This document shows positions 1 to 7,111 of a stretch of 64,000 nt of DNA, one piece after another. Source of the stretch: Pelagimonas sp050633425 (GTDB lineage: Bacteria > Pseudomonadota > Alphaproteobacteria > Rhodobacterales > Rhodobacteraceae); NCBI RefSeq assembly GCF_050633425.1, contig NZ_JBOEGM010000034.1:108190-172189 (forward strand), in the 5' to 3' direction. Under the pieces are notes generated by a model that had not been told where the DNA came from, did no database searches, and saw nothing but the letters and a program-made list of their open reading frames with translations. A program made the position numbers and the translations under genes. Within the stretch, counting starts at the first letter, position 1. Each line of letters starts with the position of its first letter.

Positions 1-2
1 CT

Positions 3-1451
3 GCGCCGCCTTTCGGAGGGCAGCGGAGGATTTTGCTTGCGGTTGCGCTGCCAGTATTCACCGTATCGGTGTTGTTGTCTGGGGGCGGGTATTGGCTGCT
101 GTCGATCAACGGCGGTGAACCTCTGGGGCAAGGCGCAATCGAACGGATCAAGGTGGTTATGATTGGGCTGCCGGTTTTGACCCTGATGTGCGTGAGCGTC
201 GCCTGCATATTGGAAGCCCGACGCAACACGCGGCAAGTCGCTGGATTGGTTCACGATATGGCAGATTTTCTGGTGTCCTGCGGTGGTGATGTCAGCCGTG
301 ATATTGGCCGAGATATTGGGGCCGGGGATCTGGAAACAGTCTATAAGACCCTAAAAGAAAAGGTGACGTCTGACCGCCACGACGCAAGCGAGACCGAGAA
401 TTGGGCGACCGAAATGGCGTTTGTTATGGAGCAGCTGGGAGGAGGGCTACGCAATCTGTCGGCAGGTGACCTCAGCTGTCAAATTCGCAAGCCAATGCAG
501 GCCGATTACGAACCCCTCAGGGCGGATTTTAATCAAACGGTAGATTCCTTGGCCAATATCATTTCAGAGATGGGAGCAAGTGCGGAATCGATTGACCGCG
601 ACGCTGCTGTTTTGAGTGAGGGCGCGGATAACTTGTCTCAGCGAACCGAAAATCAGGCCGCTACTCTTGAGCAAACGGCCGCCGCGATGGAGCAAATCAC
701 CTCAAGTGTTACCTCCACCGCAGATGGTGCCAAGCAGATCGTGTCGGCTATTTCGCAGGCCCGCGACAAGGCGGAAAGCGGCGAAATCGTGCGCGGGCGG
801 GCGGTCGAGGCCATGGGGGCCATCGAAAAATCATCAAAACAGATCGCACAAATCATTCAGGTGATGGAAGAAATCGCGTTCCAAACCAACCTGTTGTCGT
901 TGAATGCGGGGGTTGAGGCAGCCCGCGCTGGAGAAGTCGGGCGTGGTTTTGCCGTGGTGGCGGCAGAAGTGCGCGCCCTTGCACAACGGTCCTCCGACAG
1001 TGCGTCTGAGATCAGAGAGTTGATTGAAGAATCAAACGATAATGTCAGCAACGGAGTGGTTTTGGTTTCGGAAATGGGACATTCAATTGAGGAAATTCTA
1101 GAGGGTGTAACCGAAGTCACCTCGCGCGTGCAAAGCATCGCAAGCGGTGCGTCAGAGCAAGCAACTGGGTTGTCTGAGATCAACAATGGCATTTCGATGC
1201 TTGATCAAGTCACCCAGCAAAATGCCGCCATGGTTGGCGAAAGCGCAGCGGCTGGTCGAGCGTTGCGTGAAAAAGCCGTTGGAATTCGGGCTTTGGTCAC
1301 TCAGTTTCAGCAACAAACCTCGGCGGGTCCCGACACCCTCAGAAAGCCTGATTTCGCGTTTGATGATTGGAGCCAAGACGCCCCAAGTGCCCCCCCTGAA
1401 AGCGGGCGAAGGCGGGTGGCAGGGCGCGCGCGCCCTTGGCAAGAGTTTTGA
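3..1451 (+). CDS. methyl-accepting chemotaxis protein (5' end outside window)
   Basis: Inner-membrane chemoreceptor that controls CheA kinase activity. Two hydrophobic segments are visible (from LAVALPVFTV and from VVMIGLPVLTL), separated by only about 25 residues, so the periplasmic part is tiny or missing. A HAMP-like stretch (NLSAGDL...DFNQTVDSL) follows, then a long signalling coiled coil with the highly conserved hairpin tip (EIAFQTNLLSLNAGVEAAR, GRGFAVVAAEVRALAQRS). The last five residues, PWQEF, follow a proline/arginine-rich tail and fit the CheR/CheB tether pattern x-W-x-x-F. The frame is open to the left edge; an in-frame TTG at 33 exists but its Shine-Dalgarno spacing is poor, so the real start probably lies outside. 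No che genes are nearby. Family is certain, ligand unknown. Confidence 0.9.
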   Translation, partial: APPFGGQRRILLAVALPVFTVSVLLSGGGYWLLSINGGEPLGQGAIERIKVVMIGLPVLTLMCVSVACILEARRNTRQVAGLVHDMADFLVSCGGDVSRDIGRDIGAGDLETVYKTLKEKVTSDRHDASETENWATEMAFVMEQLGGGLRNLSAGDLSCQIRKPMQADYEPLRADFNQTVDSLANIISEMGASAESIDRDAAVLSEGADNLSQRTENQAATLEQTAAAMEQITSSVTSTADGAKQIVSAISQARDKAESGEIVRGRAVEAMGAIEKSSKQIAQIIQVMEEIAFQTNLLSLNAGVEAARAGEVGRGFAVVAAEVRALAQRSSDSASEIRELIEESNDNVSNGVVLVSEMGHSIEEILEGVTEVTSRVQSIASGASEQATGLSEINNGISMLDQVTQQNAAMVGESAAAGRALREKAVGIRALVTQFQQQTSAGPDTLRKPDFAFDDWSQDAPSAPPESGRRRVAGRARPWQEF

Positions 1452-1573
1452 TGCTGCGTTGGATTGAACACAGTTTGGTCTGAAAACTGGTTAACGAAAC
1501 AAGCTGTTTTCTTGCAGTCCTGTACATGAGCCCCTATCCCAAACACAGCAATGCGGAATGGAACGGAGACAAC

Positions 1574-2185
1574 GTGGCGAAGTGGTCCGAAGGGGTGAAT
1601 TTGGCACGGGGTATGCGTGTCGGAGTGTTGGGGGGATCCTTTGATCCGCCACACCTTGGCCATGTGCACGTGTCTCAAGAGGCTCTTAAGCGTTTTGATC
1701 TGGACCGCGTGTTGTGGCTGGTCAGTCCTGGAAATCCGCTTAAACCGACGCCCCCGGCATCAGTCGAACGCCGCATTGCCGCGGCGCATAAGCTGATTTC
1801 CCACCCGCGCATTCAAGTGAGCGATTTTGAGCTGCGTCACAAAACCCGTTTCACGTACGAAACCCTGCATCGCCTCAAAACCGTTTGGCCGGACGTGACT
1901 TTCGTCTGGCTCATGGGGGCGGACAACCTGTTTCAGTTTCACCGCTGGGAAAACTGGCGTGGGATTATGAATGAGGTACCGGTTGGCGTCTTGGCGCGAC
2001 CAAATTTGCGCATAGCTGCGCGCATGTCAGTGACATCCAGAATATACAGCGGTGCCCGGTTGTCGGGCAAACAAGCGCGATTGCTTGCCCAAGGTCCGGC
2101 CCCGCGATGGAGTTTTGTGAATATGCCAATGATGGGGGTGAGTTCGTCTCAGATTCGCAAAACCACTGACTGGAACAAAAGCTGA
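1574..2185 (+). CDS. nadD: nicotinate-nucleotide adenylyltransferase NadD
   Basis: Transfers AMP from ATP to nicotinic acid mononucleotide, giving deamido-NAD in NAD biosynthesis; cytoplasmic. The nucleotidyltransferase signature GGSFDPPHLGH is close to the N-terminus, and the C-terminal SSSQIR (ISSTxIR-like) motif is present. GTG at 1574 is chosen because GGAG lies 6-9 bases upstream and the length (about 203 aa) suits the family. An in-frame ATG at 1526 has no ribosome site, and ATG 1613 would place the start directly before the signature. In many Rhodobacteraceae nadD lies just ahead of the PBP4-type carboxypeptidase, as here. Confidence 0.93.
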   Translation: MAKWSEGVNLARGMRVGVLGGSFDPPHLGHVHVSQEALKRFDLDRVLWLVSPGNPLKPTPPASVERRIAAAHKLISHPRIQVSDFELRHKTRFTYETLHRLKTVWPDVTFVWLMGADNLFQFHRWENWRGIMNEVPVGVLARPNLRIAARMSVTSRIYSGARLSGKQARLLAQGPAPRWSFVNMPMMGVSSSQIRKTTDWNKS

Positions 2186-2257
2186 TGGCTTCAACGAATG
2201 CCGGGCGGTGAAAATTGCCCGGTTGCCCAATGACATTTACTAAGTTTAGATCGAGAT

Positions 2258-3763
2258 ATGACGAAACATATTTCTAGACGTATATTTTTAGGGGGTACTG
2301 CCGGGTTTGTGGCCGGTGGGCTTGGTTCTTCGCTTTTGGCGAATGCGCCTGAACGGTCGCTTCGTCCGGTTGCGCGATCCGCAAGCTTCCTACGAGAGCT
2401 TCAAAAACCTGCGGAAGAATTGCTTGAGGCCGCCAAATTAGGCGGGCGAGTCGGTTTTGCTGTGGCTGATGTCGCAACGGGAAAGCTGTTGGAAGAGCAT
2501 GAGCCTGCAATCGGTCAACCACCGGCAAGCGTCGCCAAGGCCCTGACAGCTGCCTATGGGCTTGATGTGTTAGGCGCAGGTTTTCGCTTTGAAACTCAGG
2601 TGGTTGCGACGGGTTCGATTGTTGAAGGCGTGATCCAGGGTGACCTTGTCCTCATCGGTGGTGGCGATCCCACATTGAACACAGACGGTCTTTCTCAGTT
2701 GGCTGCCAAGCTAAAAGAGGCAGGGGTCAAGGGCGTTAAAGGCGTGTTTAAGGTGTGGGGCGGGGCGCTCCCACACTTGCGGGACATTGACCAAAGTCAG
2801 CCTGATCACGTCGGCTACAATCCCGCAGTTTCTGGACTCAATTTGAACCATAATCGGGTGCATTTTGAATGGAAACGGGCCAACGGCAGCTATGCTGTAA
2901 CCATGCAGGCGCGGACTGAGTCGCATCGACCCAATGTCAGAATGGCGAAAATGCAAGTCATCGCTCGCGATATTCCGGTTTACACCTACGAAGATCGCGC
3001 TGGGCTCGACAATTGGACGGTTGCAAAAGGCGCGTTGGGCAAAGGTGGAGCCCGCTGGCTGCCGGTTCGCAAACCTGAGATTTATGCGGGTGAAGTTTTT
3101 CAGAGCCTCGCACATGCACAGGGCATAAAACTGACAGCACCGGTCATCAGCGAGGCCCGCATTGACGGTCAGAAGCTTGCCAGCATTCAGAGCGCGCCTC
3201 TCCTTAAAATTCTAAAAGATATGCTGAAATGGTCAACGAACCTGACCGCTGAGGTGGTGGGATTGACGGCATCTCAGAAGCGAAGCGGGCGCCCCATGAC
3301 AAGTTTGGCGGCGTCGGCTGATCTTATGAATAAGTGGGCCAAGGAGAGTTTCGAGACGCAGTCGATGGCGTTGGTTGACCATTCGGGACTTGGTGACAAA
3401 AGTCGGATCAGTGCCCGAGACATGATGCAAGCGCTGCGTTTGTTGCGAGAAGCAGGCGAGCTGAAGCCTTTGTTAAAGCCGTTTCGAATGCTGGATAAGA
3501 AACGAAAGGTGATTGCTGATCACCCACTTTCGGTTCATGCTAAAACCGGAACACTCAATTTTGTCAGTGGGTTGGCAGGGTATGTCGACCTTCCAGACGG
3601 GCGCGAGTTGGTATTTGCGATTTTTGCCGCGAATCTGGATAAGCGCGCTTCACTCAAAAAATCTGAGAGAGAGCGTCCGCCCGGCGGCCGTGAATGGAAC
3701 CGTCGAGCGAAAGGGTTACAACAAGCGCTTATTGAGCGTTGGGGGATCGTTTACAGCGGTTGA
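2258..3763 (+). CDS. dacB: D-alanyl-D-alanine carboxypeptidase/endopeptidase (PBP4, S13)
   Basis: Periplasmic penicillin-binding protein that removes terminal D-Ala and cuts D-Ala-mDAP cross-links. The three active-site motifs of family S13 are present in order: SVAK (Ser91-Lys94), STN (Ser326-Asn328) and KTG (Lys429). Length, 501 aa, is normal. The N-terminus carries SRRIFLGG followed by a hydrophobic stretch and ANA, which reads as a twin-arginine rather than a plain Sec signal. It follows nadD after 72 bases and converges with the L,D-transpeptidase gene, only 10 bases away, so two opposed cell-wall enzymes sit tail to tail. Confidence 0.93.
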   Translation: MTKHISRRIFLGGTAGFVAGGLGSSLLANAPERSLRPVARSASFLRELQKPAEELLEAAKLGGRVGFAVADVATGKLLEEHEPAIGQPPASVAKALTAAYGLDVLGAGFRFETQVVATGSIVEGVIQGDLVLIGGGDPTLNTDGLSQLAAKLKEAGVKGVKGVFKVWGGALPHLRDIDQSQPDHVGYNPAVSGLNLNHNRVHFEWKRANGSYAVTMQARTESHRPNVRMAKMQVIARDIPVYTYEDRAGLDNWTVAKGALGKGGARWLPVRKPEIYAGEVFQSLAHAQGIKLTAPVISEARIDGQKLASIQSAPLLKILKDMLKWSTNLTAEVVGLTASQKRSGRPMTSLAASADLMNKWAKESFETQSMALVDHSGLGDKSRISARDMMQALRLLREAGELKPLLKPFRMLDKKRKVIADHPLSVHAKTGTLNFVSGLAGYVDLPDGRELVFAIFAANLDKRASLKKSERERPPGGREWNRRAKGLQQALIERWGIVYSG

Positions 3764-3773
3764 TCCAAAGGGG

Positions 3774-4202
3774 TTAGTTGTGAATGACAACTTTCATATT
3801 TGACTTGCCGACACGGCGTGTGAGCTCAAAAAGCCGAGCGGCATGATCTGGGTGCAACCGCACGCATCCGGCAGACGCAGGGCGGCCCAATCGACTAATC
3901 TGATTTGTGCCATGGATCGCGTAATTGCCGCTAAAAAAGATTGAATACGGCATGGGAGCGTTGTTGTAGAGGCTGGATTTATGGTGTTTTGAGAGCCACT
4001 TAGCGCTCCATGAACCGCGGGGCGTGTATTTGCCCTTACGAGCCGTAGAGACGGGCCACTGATAGGCAACCTTCCCATTATGAATCACGGTCATTGTCTG
4101 AGATGAGATGTCGACTTTTGCGACGAGAGCCGCGGCAAAACCAGTCGCGGGTAGAGCAAAAAGCATAGTGAGCGTTAAAATAGACGCGAAAATCCGGTTC
4201 AT
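3774..4202 (-). CDS. L,D-transpeptidase (YkuD/ErfK family)
   Basis: Secreted YkuD-domain enzyme of about 142 aa, expected to form 3-3 peptidoglycan cross-links or anchor proteins to peptidoglycan. The catalytic signature is intact: His97 in YAIHGT and Cys113 in SAGCVRL. A Sec signal peptide (MNRIFASILTLTM... ending near GFAAA) precedes the domain. ATG at 4202 is chosen because GGAGGG lies 5 bases upstream and it starts directly at the signal peptide; the frame extends 11 codons further without a ribosome site. It is a minimal enzyme without LysM or PG-binding domains. Confidence 0.9.
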   Translation of the reverse strand: MNRIFASILTLTMLFALPATGFAAALVAKVDISSQTMTVIHNGKVAYQWPVSTARKGKYTPRGSWSAKWLSKHHKSSLYNNAPMPYSIFFSGNYAIHGTNQISRLGRPASAGCVRLHPDHAARLFELTRRVGKSNMKVVIHN

Positions 4203-4267
4203 AATGTCCCTCCAGAATTCAAAGCAGCGTGGCAATGATGCCTGTTGGAACTATACGATAAAGTTAA

Positions 4268-4299
4268 CTCTGGGTCAGTCAGGGAAACCTGACCCAGAG
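4268..4299 (-). terminator. strong hairpin downstream of the TerB-like gene
   Basis: A perfect 11-bp stem (CTCTGGGTCAG paired with CTGACCCAGAG) with a 10-base loop lies between two minus-strand genes. Read on the minus strand it is followed by TTAACTTTAT, a weak U-rich tail. It most likely ends the TerB-like transcript before the L,D-transpeptidase gene. Confidence 0.6.
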
Positions 4300-4332
4300 C
4301 GATGTTTCTACCAATTTAATAGAAAAGTTGGT

Positions 4333-4755
4333 TTACAACGAAAGATGTCGCGCCCGCGCGCCGCGTTCGATCGCAGCCGCGTGCAGACGATCAATGTCGA
4401 GCTCGTAACGAATTTCTTCCAAGAGTCGCAGTTCCGATTCCTGCAACGTGCCATCGGCGGCCGCAACATCACATGCCAGAGCGTAGGCTGTCTCGAACAG
4501 GCGTTCGGGTAAATCATTGCGAATCAATCCAAAAAGCGCATCGAGGCCGTCTTCTTGGGCAAAGAGCTCAAACACCAAAACCGACATTTCTCTGACGCGA
4601 TCAGCGTCGTAATCGGCGAATACCGGAAGATTATTTACAGCCGATTCTATTTTGACCAATTCAGCGGTCCGAACATTTTCGTCCGACGCGGAAATCGCAA
4701 TCATTACAGCAACAAGGCAATCTTGCGGGCTAAGGGGATGAGGGGTATCTGACAT
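4333..4755 (-). CDS. TerB-like (tellurite-resistance TerB family) protein
   Basis: A 140-aa all-helical soluble protein. The spaced acidic pattern ASDENVRTAEL...E near the N-terminus and the mirrored VAAADGTLQESELRLLEEI near the C-terminus are typical of TerB/DjlA-type domains, which bind metal through paired acidic helices. Single-domain family members are common in Rhodobacteraceae and have no proven role in tellurite resistance; no other ter genes are present. It is divergent from lysK with about 100 bases between. The biological role is unknown. Confidence 0.75.
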   Translation of the reverse strand: MSDTPHPLSPQDCLVAVMIAISASDENVRTAELVKIESAVNNLPVFADYDADRVREMSVLVFELFAQEDGLDALFGLIRNDLPERLFETAYALACDVAAADGTLQESELRLLEEIRYELDIDRLHAAAIERGARARHLSL

Positions 4756-4857
4756 GGGACCGGCCTTTCAAAAATGCGGCGTTGCAGCGCAATTTATTGA
4801 CGCAGAGCGCTCAGGGCAATAGGAAGCGCTCCGCAACCTTTATTTCAGGAGAATCTA

Positions 4858-6435
4858 ATGTCCGATCTGCGCGACGCGGCAATGAGCACCAAGGCATGGC
4901 CCTTTGACGAAGCTCGCCGTCTGCTCAAACGGTACGAAAAGAACCCTCCTGAAAAGGGATATGTTCTTTTTGAAACCGGCTATGGCCCGTCTGGCCTGCC
5001 TCATATTGGCACCTTTGGAGAGGTCGCGCGGACAACAATGATCCGCCGCGCCTTTGAGGTGATCAGCGATATTCCGACCCGTTTGATTTGTTTTTCGGAC
5101 GATATGGACGGTATGCGCAAAGTGCCGAGCAATTTGCCGAACCAAGACATGCTGGCCGAGCACCTGCAAAAGCCGCTGACAACCGTGCCCGACCCGTTCG
5201 GCACCCATGACAGTTTTGGCGATCATAACAACGCAATGCTGCGTCGGTTCCTTGATACGTTCGGGTTTGAATACGAATTCATCTCGGCGACCGAGTTTTA
5301 CAAAGCTGGCAAGTTTGACGACATCCTGCTGCGTGCTTGTGAAAAATACGATGACGTGATGAAAATCATGCTCAAGTCACTGCGCGATGAACGTGCGGCG
5401 ACCTATTCGATCTTCTTGCCGATCCACCCGGAAACCGGGCGGGTTTTGTATGTGCCTATGAAGAACGTCGATGCGGAAAAGGGTGAAATTACCTTTGACG
5501 ATGAAGACGGTAAGGAATGGACGCTTCCGGTGACCGGCGGCAACGTCAAGCTGCAGTGGAAGCCAGATTTTGGTGCCCGCTGGGCCGCTTTGGGTGTCGA
5601 TTTCGAGATGTATGGCAAGGACCATAGCACCAACACGCCGATCTATGACGGGATTTGCCGGGTTCTTGGCGTGCGGCCTCCCGAGCACTTCACCTATGAG
5701 CTGTTCTTGGATGACAAAGGTCAGAAGATTTCGAAGTCGTCCGGCAACGGAATTTCGATTGATGAATGGCTGAGCTATGCCTCATCCGAGAGCCTGTCGT
5801 ATTTCATGTACCAGAAGCCCAAAACGGCTAAGCGTATGTATTTCGACGTTATTCCAAAGGCGATGGATGAATATCATCAGCAGCTTCGCGCGTATCCGAC
5901 ACAGGACGTCAAGGCACAGGTGAACAACCCGGTTTGGCATATTCACAATGGTGATGTTCCAGAATCGAAAATGGTTGTGCCGTTTTCAATGTTGTTGAAC
6001 TTGGCGTCGGCCGCGGGTGCAGAGGACAAGGACGCGATGTGGGGCTTTATCCGTCGTTATGCGCCTGATGCGACACCTGAAACGCATCCCGATTTGGATG
6101 CTGCTGCGGGTTTTGCGGTCAAGTATTACGAAGATTTTGTCAAACCTTCCAAAGTGTTCCGTGCCCCCGATGAGCAAGAGCGCAAGGCCATGGAAGATCT
6201 TGCAGCTCGGTTGGGTAGCTTTGATGGTGAGGCCAATGACGAAGAGCTTCAGACCATTGTCTTTGCGGTTGGCAAAGACCACGGGTTTGATCCGCTGCGC
6301 AATTGGTTCAAAGCGCTTTACGAGGTGCTGCTGGGGCAAAGTCAGGGTCCGCGATTTGGCGGTTTTATCGCGCTGTATGGTGTCGACGAAACGGTCAAGC
6401 TGATCGAAAAAGGCTTGGCTGGCGACTTGGGCTGA
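4858..6435 (+). CDS. lysK: lysyl-tRNA synthetase, class I
   Basis: Charges tRNA-Lys. This is the class I (archaeal-type) enzyme: HIGH-like motif HIGT at residues 49-52 and KMSKS-like motif KISKS at 290-294 on a Rossmann core, with an alpha-helical C-terminal anticodon domain. The length of 525 aa is right for the family. Class I LysRS replaces the class II enzyme in many alphaproteobacteria, including Rhodobacteraceae. Start ATG 4858 has AGGAGA eight bases upstream. A clear intrinsic terminator follows at 6473. Confidence 0.95.
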   Translation: MSDLRDAAMSTKAWPFDEARRLLKRYEKNPPEKGYVLFETGYGPSGLPHIGTFGEVARTTMIRRAFEVISDIPTRLICFSDDMDGMRKVPSNLPNQDMLAEHLQKPLTTVPDPFGTHDSFGDHNNAMLRRFLDTFGFEYEFISATEFYKAGKFDDILLRACEKYDDVMKIMLKSLRDERAATYSIFLPIHPETGRVLYVPMKNVDAEKGEITFDDEDGKEWTLPVTGGNVKLQWKPDFGARWAALGVDFEMYGKDHSTNTPIYDGICRVLGVRPPEHFTYELFLDDKGQKISKSSGNGISIDEWLSYASSESLSYFMYQKPKTAKRMYFDVIPKAMDEYHQQLRAYPTQDVKAQVNNPVWHIHNGDVPESKMVVPFSMLLNLASAAGAEDKDAMWGFIRRYAPDATPETHPDLDAAAGFAVKYYEDFVKPSKVFRAPDEQERKAMEDLAARLGSFDGEANDEELQTIVFAVGKDHGFDPLRNWFKALYEVLLGQSQGPRFGGFIALYGVDETVKLIEKGLAGDLG

Positions 6436-6472
6436 TTGGGCCGACCCAGCGAGGCAATCAGTACAAAACAGG

Positions 6473-6510
6473 GGCGAAATCGGGGTTATTCCGGTTTCGC
6501 CTTTTCTTTT
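6473..6510 (+). terminator. intrinsic terminator of lysK
   Basis: Perfect 11-bp stem GGCGAAATCGG / CCGGTTTCGCC with a 7-base loop, followed immediately by TTTTCTTTT. It lies 37 bases after the lysK stop codon. Confidence 0.9.
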
Positions 6511-6577
6511 GGGCCACCGAAAATTTGATCCTCATGGCGAACACCCTAGGTTGTAGGTCGGTTAGAGGAGAGTGACT

Positions 6578-6991
6578 GTGAAGACATGGATCATAGCTTT
6601 TGTCATCTCGATGGTCGCAGGGATTGCAGCCAGTCAGGACATTCAAGCGCAGAACAGAGCCATCGAAACGACCATTCAAAATCAGGTTGAAGCGTTTCAA
6701 AATAACGACTTTGCTGCAGGATTTGAATTTGCCAGCCCGTCTCTTCAAACCCTGTTTGGAACCGCGGAAAACTTTGGCGCTATGGTGCGAAATGGCTATC
6801 CAATGGTCTGGAAACCGCAAGACCTCCGCTTCGGTGAATTGCGTCTCATCGACGGTGCATTGTGGCAAAATGTGCTTGTCACGGATCAGGAAAGCCGAGT
6901 TTTCTCGCTGGATTACAAGATGATAAAGGTTGATGGGTCTTGGCGGATCGCGGCGGTTCAATTGATCCCAATCCCGGATATGACTGTTTGA
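6578..6991 (+). CDS. DUF4864-type small secreted protein
   Basis: A protein of about 137 aa with an N-terminal signal peptide (MKTWIIAFVISMVAGIAAS) and a compact alpha+beta domain. The pattern IQNQVEAFQNND...AFEFASP, a central MVRNGYPMVW, and a final SWRIAAVQL resembles the SnoaL/NTF2-like domain called DUF4864, common in Rhodobacteraceae. GTG at 6578 is preferred over GTG 6572 because GAGGAG then sits 7 bases upstream. Probably periplasmic; function unknown. It stands alone after the lysK terminator. Confidence 0.75.
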   Translation: MKTWIIAFVISMVAGIAASQDIQAQNRAIETTIQNQVEAFQNNDFAAGFEFASPSLQTLFGTAENFGAMVRNGYPMVWKPQDLRFGELRLIDGALWQNVLVTDQESRVFSLDYKMIKVDGSWRIAAVQLIPIPDMTV

Positions 6992-7111
6992 CGGCTGCGT
7001 TGCGCTGGGTGTTGTAAGAGCGTTCGGTCCGGTTTTAGACCGTTAAGACCCCGTTGATATTTCCCTTTCTCGATCGGGGCACAGAAGCCTCTTGTGACGA
7101 AAGGGTACAGC

